A model generated the notes under the pieces. It was not told the origin of the DNA. It did no database searches and saw only the letters and a program-made list of their open reading frames with translations. Position numbers and translations under genes: made by a program. Positions 56,576-64,000 of a stretch of 64,000 bases of DNA are shown here, piece after piece; position 1 is the stretch's first letter; every line of letters starts with the position of its first letter. The stretch spans positions 28,705,666 to 28,769,665 of the forward strand of contig CM060083.1 of assembly GCA_030533445.1 (NCBI GenBank), in the 5' to 3' direction. Source of the DNA: Cyprinodon diabolis. Lineage: Eukaryota > Chordata > Actinopteri > Cyprinodontiformes > Cyprinodontidae.

Positions 56576-59500
56576 TATACAAGTATATGAAAAGGAAGCG
56601 ATCCTTTTAGAAAGTAAGGTTAGAATAATTAGCAGCTGATTATATAGGTGCGTAAAAAAATCAGAAACCTCCACCTCTCTAACCTTAGGTTACAGAATAA
56701 AGTTGAAGGTTCACATTATCATTTAGTATAGATTAATTTAAAGAGGGACCTTCTATCTGACCCCTTTTAATCCTCTGGGACTATTGATGGAAGGGAAACC
56801 ATCACTGGTTCAGAAAGCTCTGCTAAAACATATGAACTGTAGCGTCATGACGGTAGGAGAGCAAAGGATTAGCTTTGCTGTCGCTTCTAAAAGTTTTAAC
56901 ACATTTCCTCATCTTCTGTCAGGGAAATAAACATGTTTTTGGGTGAATATGAAATATATATATATTCCAGTCAAAAACATAATTTATGCAGAAACAAAGC
57001 CAACCCTTTGAAAAATGTTCTCCTTTTTTCCAGATTCATGCTTATGCAGGATGGATATTTTCTGGTTCTTTCATCTCATTTCTTCTGCTGATTGACTGTA
57101 AAACAGGCAAGTTGCAGACTTGTTCAGTGATCCACATGTAAATAATTGAGCTATATGTAGAAAAATAGATTTAAAACAGTGCTCTGTTTTATATACAACT
57201 ATGGCTTTACCATGATGGCATGCAGGAACAGCTAAGACAGGCCTGAAAGTTGAACTACCTGAGTCATTTTCTCTATTCCTCTTGTGAGACTATAGGGAGG
57301 AAAGGAAATTATTCAGATCTATGCACTACAACTCAGAGCTTCATTCACTTCAGTTAAATGGTCTTTTAAAGACATTCCAGTTCTTTACATATATACATTT
57401 ATGACATGTCTGTTATTCACAGTGTAAGAGCGATGAAGGATCAGACAGATCTGCAAGATAAAGGAAGCAGGAGGGGTTTGCTGCAGTGAATACGAAGTGG
57501 GAGCAGAAATTATGTGGAACACAGAAAAAAACAAAAAAAACAAAAAGCAAAGTGCACTGAGGGACATTAGATGCTGAAGATAGATGGAGTCTGTGGGTGA
57601 ACCAGTGGCCGTACATTTGCATTGCACATGAGTCTGGATCTGAAAAGGGTCGATTAACATCCCCACGACTTCCAGCTGCTGTTCCCACTGCAGCGCTTCG
57701 TCCATCACTGTCACCAGGACAGTGTAGCTGATAGTTTCCTCTTCTGTTAAACTGATGTTTCCAGATATCAAACATTGCACGGCTCCATATCTCTAACATA
57801 AATAGCCGCTAGACTGTAGAGAACTCCATGTGATCCAACACAGTCTGAAACACTGAAACTGAGAGTTAAACATCCCTGTATGTCAGATGCAAAACAGACC
57901 GGTTTGTGATTTTAATGATCGAAGATGACTTTTCCCTGACGCAAAGCTTTGTAAATTTAAATAAAACGTATGAATTTCTAAATGTAGCTATAAGAAAGTG
58001 TCAGAATGACAATATAGTTTCAAGAGTGAGGGAAGTAATGGTAGGCTTGGAGAATAAAACACAGATATGCCTCTCAGTAGGAGGCATGCATTGATCCTTC
58101 TTTGAGGACTGTGCTGCAGGGGACCTTCTCTTAAAGGGATGCTGAGTGCCCAAACTAAGCATCATCAAAAATATAAAGAAAAATTGACATAAACCAGCAA
58201 GAAGGAGAAAAGTAAGTCTAAATTTTCCTCACTGAACTGAACTGAGAATTGTGGAGCTTATTTTGTGTTTAAGAATTTTGTCCTTGGGATGAACCAACCT
58301 CTGTCTGAGAGATCAGTTATGTCTGAAATGCACTGATTTTGTTTTTGAAGAAAATCTTCCTGAGTTTTTTCAGATGTTCCAAAAATGCAATGGAATCCTT
58401 TGTGTCTGTTATTTTCCTTTTATAATGGCACCAACAATCCCTTGTTAGGAGAGTCCAATCTGCACATGAGATTTACATCTGCAGAATAACAGCCTTCAGA
58501 TGAAGATCAAAAAAATTTCAACCGCCAAAAAATTAGGTTTAGTTGTTTTTTTGTTTTGCTTTAAACTTTTAAAATAACCTTGTCCTGGATGATGGTGAAT
58601 CTTTAACAGGGTTTAAATGTTTATCCCCCTAATTTGTTGAATTTGTTTTCAAAATGTTCTCTGCCTTTAAAATCTTTTCAGAATTAGATGCACAAGCATT
58701 ATTGTCACAAACACTAAGTGGAGTATTTTACAGGAAATATTAACGTATCTCAAATTTCATCTAGATTTATTAAAAGTAAAAGACCTGATAATAACTTGAC
58801 TTTGATTAGGTCATTATGACATGCATTTGTTTGGATCAAAACCATCTCATATGTTTACAGTTGTCCTGCTTAAAGGTGAATCTTCACCCCAGTCTTATTT
58901 TTTTTATTTTTTGGAGCCTCTTTTAGGTTTAGTTTATGGTTTGCCTTGAATTAAGATCCATCTCCACATAATCCAACGAATACCTTTGTTGTACCTGCTA
59001 GAGAAAACAATCTACACAGCATGGTTCTGCCATTACCATGATACACTATGTTTAGGGACAGTGTTGAGAGTAATAATGTTACCTAAAAAATGAAATTTTT
59101 AACTTTGCTTTTTAGTCATTGAAAAACAAACCAATTACTTTTCACACATTAGTATAGACAGTGCGATACCTGCAATCTAAAGCAGTGTGTTACTACAACT
59201 TGATCAATCAAAGCAACTATGAGCGGCAGATCTTTGCTGAGGGTCAAGTAAAGCTGATATAGTGACATACAAAGTGCTGATTGGCTGAGAAGCGGTAATG
59301 TGGGTGGGTGTTCAGCTTACCTTGAACACAGGCTGAGAGGAGAGAAGATGGCACAGAGCCAATGAGTATCCCTAAAAGTAAATCTAGAATCAAAAGCTAA
59401 ACATTCCTGCGAAGACTTTGTACATCTGTTAGAAGCACCTCTGATCTAAAGAAGCACCTAACATTGCCACATGTTGCTCTCTGGTATACTGAGTTCCCTT

Positions 59501-59935
59501 GCATGGTTTACTGCCTTTTTCCCCCCAGAAATGCTGTAAATCTGCAGTTATGCTGGGTGTTTTTCTCCAGTGGTGTGACCCCTGTTTAATTCTACATGAT
59601 CATATTGTAACTCACTTGTTCAGCCACATACACCAAAATGGTACAAATTAGTATATGTTTTTCAGATATGAAACCTTTTAAATGATTTATTTCAATAATT
59701 TATATCAAATATCTTATTTTTAATAATTTAACAATTTGTATTGAAGTTCCAATATCAGGAAAGTTTTCCAAATTCTTCAACATCTTAGATTGTAAAAAGG
59801 AAATGCATTGTTATTTGACTAGTATTTAGTTACTTTGATTGTACATTCACTTACTTAACTAGTAGCTATAACTAGTTACTCTTTTAAGTGACATTCTCCT
59901 CATTGATGTGGACTGTCCATTCTGAGGGAGGGCCA
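56576..59935. other. Intergenic DNA, mostly unrecognised
   Basis: No gene can be supported. A protein-like open frame is listed separately at 57568-57780. Confidence 0.4.
57568..57780 (-). other. Unassigned open frame, possible degenerate exon
   Basis: On the minus strand one frame reads SGNISLTEEETISYTVLVTV and then MDEALQWEQQLEVVGMLIDP, with normal-looking composition; the frame beside it is also open. I do not recognise the protein and see no clear splice sites that would define an exon. It could be chance, a gene remnant or a real exon of an unrecognised gene. Confidence 0.2.
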
Positions 59936-60739
59936 CACTGGAAAAACGATCTAGAATTAAGTTAAAATTTCCTAAATTAAATGTATTTACCCTTAATTTG
60001 AGTCCGTAAATTAGATAGTTTGCCAATGGAATGAGTATTTTTACTCTTAAAACAAGATAATTAGATAAAATGCGATTGAAATAAGACAATGCAATTGTGT
60101 TTTCTTAATTTAAATGTGAATTTTCTTGTTCCATTGGCAAAATGTCGCCTTTTCCTCCTTAAAGCTACAGTGTGTAATTTTTATCGACATCTAACGTCCA
60201 GACTGCAGACCGCAGCAACATGAACATCTCCCCCCCACCGCTTCTCCCCCCAAACAGTACGGCGAGCGTTACGGGACAAAATGTCTTCCACGACGTCCGC
60301 ATCACCTACCTTCTCAAGTGATGAGGTTTATTTACATAGATCATTTTACAGATAGTATTCTCAGGCATAATACTGCCATCTATTGTTCAGTACCGTCTCA
60401 GTTCATCTCTCTCTACTTGCCGTAGTTACTTTCGAGCGTAATGGGCGATCTCGCAATCGCTAGTTTGTTGGCTCTGCGCTGCCGTAGCGCAAAGATGTCT
60501 GCCTCCATGGCTGCGAGACCCGCTCCTATGTAATTATAAATAACAAATTCTAAGGCAATGCAAATATTAAGGTTAAGAGGCTGAGCTCGTAGATGATGAT
60601 AAATAACATAGTTATGTATAATATATTACATTTCTGACTGTATATCCCTGTAATTGTTACACACTGTAGCTTTAATGCAAGAACAAATGCACTTATTTTA
60701 GCAAAAAATAACTTATCTAGATTTCGATTTTTTCCAGTG
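59936..60739. mobile_element. MITE interrupted by the TTAA-flanked MITE
   Basis: The ends CACTGGAAAAACGATCTAGA and, reverse-complemented at right, CACTGGAAAAAATCGAAATC followed by TAGATAAG are similar inverted repeats. A 509-bp element sits inside it. The target duplication is unclear. Confidence 0.6.
60163..60671 (+). mobile_element. TTAA-flanked MITE, copy 2
   Basis: It has the same inverted repeats as 12322-12824 (AGCTACAGTGTGTAA), with TTAA at 60159-60162 and 60672-60675, in the opposite orientation. On the minus strand it carries MEADIFALRQRRANKLAIAR, then diverges to a stop (SPITLESNYGK). It is inserted into the MITE at 59936-60739. Confidence 0.85.
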
Positions 60740-62048
60740 CAATAAATGTAGATTTTTGTCCCCTCTATTCAAACCATTTTCTTTTAGGTCCTTGCTGTCT
60801 ATTTAAATTAGTTTCGGGGCAAACAGACTTTCTAATTGTTTTGTTTCTATTATTTGATTTAGGGGTGTCACAGGGGGCTAAGCGTAACTAGGGAACCCTC
60901 CTCTTTATTTTGTTTTATCAATTCAGCATACAGGTGTGCATTACTGTGTTACATCACATTAAATCCCTATAAAATACATTGAAACATGTGGAATTAAGGG
61001 CCAAAATCTAAGAAATGTATGAATATATATTGGATAACCTGAATCCTTTTGAAATCACAAAATGTTTCATGAAAACCTTTGCACTCTAGTCAAAAGGACC
61101 TCCTCATACATCTTTAACCTATCTAGTGTTTTTCTCCTTTTCTTCTTTTTGCATTTCTTTATAATACACTGCAGTTAATACCAAACAGAAAAAAAACCCT
61201 CTTTATTTTCCTCACAGTGAGTTGTTTAGCTTGAAACATACGGCATGGAGAAAGAAAGATATGGTTGGTGCCATCTTTTACCCTTCAAGTCAGTGTCTGG
61301 CCACTCAAACATGTGCATATAGCTGATAAGAAGGCCAGTTTCTCTCTCTCAAGAAACAGATTTTCATTCTTCATCTTTTTCCTTTTTTCCATTTGCAGAG
61401 AGAGGAAATTTCTCTTTGTAGCTTGTTGGTGTAGCACTGGAAAGCTGTCCTATGCTACAACCCCCTTTAAATCAGCTACATCATGGCCATGATGTGAAGG
61501 TCTACTTTTCACTGTTGGCCCCAAGAAAAGAAATTAATCATTAACAAACGGCAGGATAGGGGTAAAAGAAAGGAAATGTTTAAAAATGGTGCAAAATGTA
61601 CAAGAAATATAATGCATAGATCAGTATGTGCTATATCAGTCAGCGGTTATACTGTTTTTGTCAGCATATGTACATTCAAATGAACTGGCAACACTCCAAG
61701 AAAGCAAAAACTGTGCAGTTTGCTTCACTTGGCTCTTTTACAGCACAATGATTCAACCATAAAAGGTCTGGTGAACTGATTGGGTGCACCAACTGGTTCC
61801 AGCCAAGAGCTGATATTTTAAAGCTCATTCTTTTTGAGTCTTAGGTTGAGAGTGCTGTCACCATGCTTTAAGAGGAGCTCTGTGATTCTCTGTTCATGCC
61901 ATCATCCTTAGAAGAGGTTTTTATTTCCAGTCAGGAGTATAAAAATTATATATGACATGCATAACAAGTTACCATTTCAGCAGAACTGCAGGGTTGTACT
62001 ATAAAGTTTGAGAGATGTTTGGATGCTTTGTTTTCCTCTCTGCTTGTT
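60740..62048 (-). other. Intergenic DNA and kcnk12 3' UTR
   Basis: The first minus-strand AATAAA after the kcnk12 stop is TTTATT at 61919-61924, about 125 bases downstream; another lies near 61202. The 3' UTR probably ends at one of these. Nothing else was recognised. Confidence 0.5.
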
Positions 62049-62941
62049 CTACCTGGAGTTACTCGTCTCTGCCAGTCTGTTGTTCATGATACCAAGGGCC
62101 CCCACGCCCCCAGAGAAGCCATTATGGCGAGAGCTGCCACAGACCGTCCTGGGATATCCGTTGGCAGACTCAGACAGCTGCTTCTGCATGAGAGCAAGGG
62201 ACACCTTATTTGAAGCCGCCAGGTCCTTCATGGAGATCATTTCCCCTGATAGCCTCCGTCCTTCTGTATCACTATCACATGGACCGTCTGTGTCAGGCTG
62301 ATGACTGAACCGACTCTGACGACCCCTGGAGCCTGGGCGGATGGCGTTTCGCCTGCCCAGGAGGGCGTTTGCCTTACTGCAACGCTGACAAAACAAACAG
62401 CTCATTTTCTCCAGCATCCAGTTGAGCACCTGCTTGATAACAATAGAAATGACATTGAAGAGTGAATAGATGCAACAGACGCCCATTAGCATAAGGAAGA
62501 AGTTGGCCACCCTATAGAGGCTTTGGTATTGGTAGGCAGCGCTCTGGCTGCTGACAAAGTCGCCAAAGCCAATGGTGCTGAAGGTGACGAAGCAGAAGTA
62601 GAGTGAATCTAAGTAGGCCCAGCCCTCTACAGGGCTGTACATAGCCGACGCACAGCAGGAGATGGTTATGGCTGACAGTCCCAAAATCAGCATCACGTGG
62701 TACACGGATGGCTTCCATCCTGGAAGAGAGTAGGCTGAGAAGTCATGCCGGATTCCTGGTGGAAGGAGACCGCTGTTCCTGATTCTTCTTTCTCTCACAG
62801 CCTTCATTACCACAGCCAGGAGTGTTATGATGCGCTCCAGGAATAGGTTAAAAAAGAGGATAGTGGCAGCGCAGCCCAGAAGCCCATAAAATATCAGGAA
62901 CACTTTCCCAGCAATTGTCACAGGCGTTGTCATCCCAAACC
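62049..62941 (-). CDS. kcnk12: Two-pore-domain K+ channel THIK-2, last exon (partial gene)
   Basis: This exon encodes the C-terminal 296 residues; exon 1 with the N-terminus, first transmembrane segment and most of the first pore is outside the window. The acceptor is CTGCAG/GG at 62942-62944, and the split glycine codon completes the first selectivity filter (GFGMTTP). Then come M2 (about IAGKVFLIFYGLLGCAATIL), M3, the second pore TIGFGDFVSSQ, M4 (VCCIYSLFNVISIVIKQVL) and a cytoplasmic tail with RRLSGEMISMKDL and the conserved end GIMNNRLAETSNSR. The tail (KVSLALMQKQLSE, NGFSGGVGALGIMNN) is nearer THIK-2 than THIK-1 (KCNK13), and the msh6 neighbourhood agrees. THIK channels sit in membranes as dimers and pass little background current unless modified. 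Confidence 0.95.
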
Positions 62942-62996
62942 CTGCAGGGACATAAAGACATTGCACAGTTATTCTCAAAGCTGAGACTCAAATATA

Positions 62997-64000
62997 CAGG
63001 TGCTGGTCATAAAATTAGAATATCATGAAAAAGTAGATTGATTTCAGTAATTCCATTTAAAAAGTGAAACTTGTATATTATATTCATACATTACATACAA
63101 ACTCATATATTTCAGATGTTTATTTTGTTTAATTTTGATGATTACAAATGACAACAAATGAAAATCTCAAATTCATCATATCAGAAAATTAGAATATTGT
63201 GAAAAGGTTCAAAATTGATGGCCCCTGGTGCCACACTCTAATCAGCTAATTAACTCAAACCACCTGCAAAAGCCTTTAAATGGTCTTTCAGTCTAGTTCT
63301 ATAGGCTACACAATCATGGGGAAGACTGCTGACTTGACAGTTGTCCAAAAGACGACCATCGACACCTTGCACAAGGAGGGCAAGACACAAAAGGTCATCG
63401 CTAAAGAGGCTGGCTGTTCACAGAGCTCAGTGTCCAAGCATATTAATAGAGAGGCGAAGGGAAGGAAAAGATGTGGTCGAAAAAAGTGTACAAGCAAGAG
63501 AGATAACCGCACCCTGGAGAGGATTGTGAAACAAAACCCATTCAAAAATGTGGGGGAGATTCACAAAGAGTGGACTGCAGCTGGAGTGAGTGCTTCAAGA
63601 ACCACCACACACAGACGTATGAAAGACATGGGTTTCTGCTGTCGCATTCCTTGTGTCAAGCCACTCTTGAACCACAGACAGCGTCAGAAGCGTCTTGCCT
63701 GGGCTAAAGAGAAACAGGACTGGACTGCTGGTGAGTGGTCCAAAGTCATGTTCTCTGATGAAAGTAAATTTTGCATTTCCTTTGGAAATCAAGGTCCCAG
63801 AGTCTGGAGGAAAAGAAGAGAGGCACTTCATCCACGTTGCTTGAAGTCCAGTGTAAAGTTTCCACAGTCAGTGATGGTTTGGGGTGCCATGTCATCTGCT
63901 GGTGTTGGTCCATTGTGTTTTCTGAGGTCCAGGGTCAACGCAGCCACATACCAGGAAGTTTTAGAGCACTTCATGCTTCCTGCAGCTGACCAACTTTTTG
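62997..64000 (+). mobile_element. Tc1/mariner transposon, second copy, cut by window end
   Basis: It begins CAGGTGCTGGTCATAAAATT after TA (62995-62996); the left inverted repeat runs 62997-63198. It is inserted in kcnk12 intron 1, 55 bp upstream of the exon 2 acceptor, with its transposase antisense to the channel gene. Sequence agreement with 31436-33047 is almost complete as far as it can be followed. Confidence 0.96.
63316..64000 (+). CDS. Tc1-like transposase, 5' part (runs off the window)
   Basis: It opens [13 protein letters not shown] and stays open for 228 codons to the edge, including the helix-turn-helix regions and the first catalytic Asp (MFSDESKF). The one difference from the other copy that I saw is a synonymous CAC/CAT change in the KHINRE region. 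The second Asp and the Glu lie outside the window, so integrity cannot be judged. Confidence 0.93.
   Translation, partial: MGKTADLTVVQKTTIDTLHKEGKTQKVIAKEAGCSQSSVSKHINREAKGRKRCGRKKCTSKRDNRTLERIVKQNPFKNVGEIHKEWTAAGVSASRTTTHRRMKDMGFCCRIPCVKPLLNHRQRQKRLAWAKEKQDWTAGEWSKVMFSDESKFCISFGNQGPRVWRKRREALHPRCLKSSVKFPQSVMVWGAMSSAGVGPLCFLRSRVNAATYQEVLEHFMLPAADQLF

Overview
The window is nuclear DNA of a ray-finned fish, most likely a percomorph teleost. The evidence is spliced vertebrate genes with GT-AG introns, compact introns, AT-rich intergenic DNA, many fish-type Tc1/mariner and hAT elements, tRNA-derived SINEs, and TGGA, GATA and TA microsatellites. The species cannot be named from the sequence.

Three host genes are present, and the same three are neighbours in other vertebrates (on human 2p). 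(1) fbxo11 (+ strand, 6598-18387, 22 coding exons, 880 aa) encodes the substrate receptor of an SCF ubiquitin ligase. (2) msh6 (- strand, 34834 to 19750, 10 coding exons, 1373 aa) encodes the mismatch-recognition subunit of MutS-alpha. (3) The last coding exon of kcnk12 (- strand, 62941 to 62049) encodes THIK-2, a two-pore-domain potassium channel; its first exon lies beyond the right edge. fbxo11 and msh6 converge: their stop codons are 1.36 kb apart and their polyadenylation signals lie back to back in one 13-bp near-palindrome at 19661-19673. I traced both reading frames across every intron and they stay open throughout.

Layout: 1-6300 is intergenic DNA with a hAT element, a Tc1 relic and a 20-bp minisatellite. 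6310-19680 is fbxo11. 19660-35110 is msh6 with its promoter, and its introns hold many transposons, including an intact Tc1. 35110-62048 is a 27-kb gene-poor interval with microsatellites, SINEs, a Rex1-type LINE relic, two inverted hAT copies and nested MITEs. 62049-64000 is kcnk12 exon 2 followed by a second Tc1 copy running off the edge.

The most notable features are in the mobile DNA. Two nearly identical Tc1/mariner elements, one with an uninterrupted DD34E transposase, suggest recent and possibly continuing activity. Three hAT-type elements carry perfect 8-bp target duplications. Several short inverted-repeat elements keep a short ATG-initiated open frame, in some cases ending at a splice-donor-like site, as if the 5' exon of a parent transposase had been retained. 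I found no CRISPR array, operon, prokaryotic feature or clearly new gene system.
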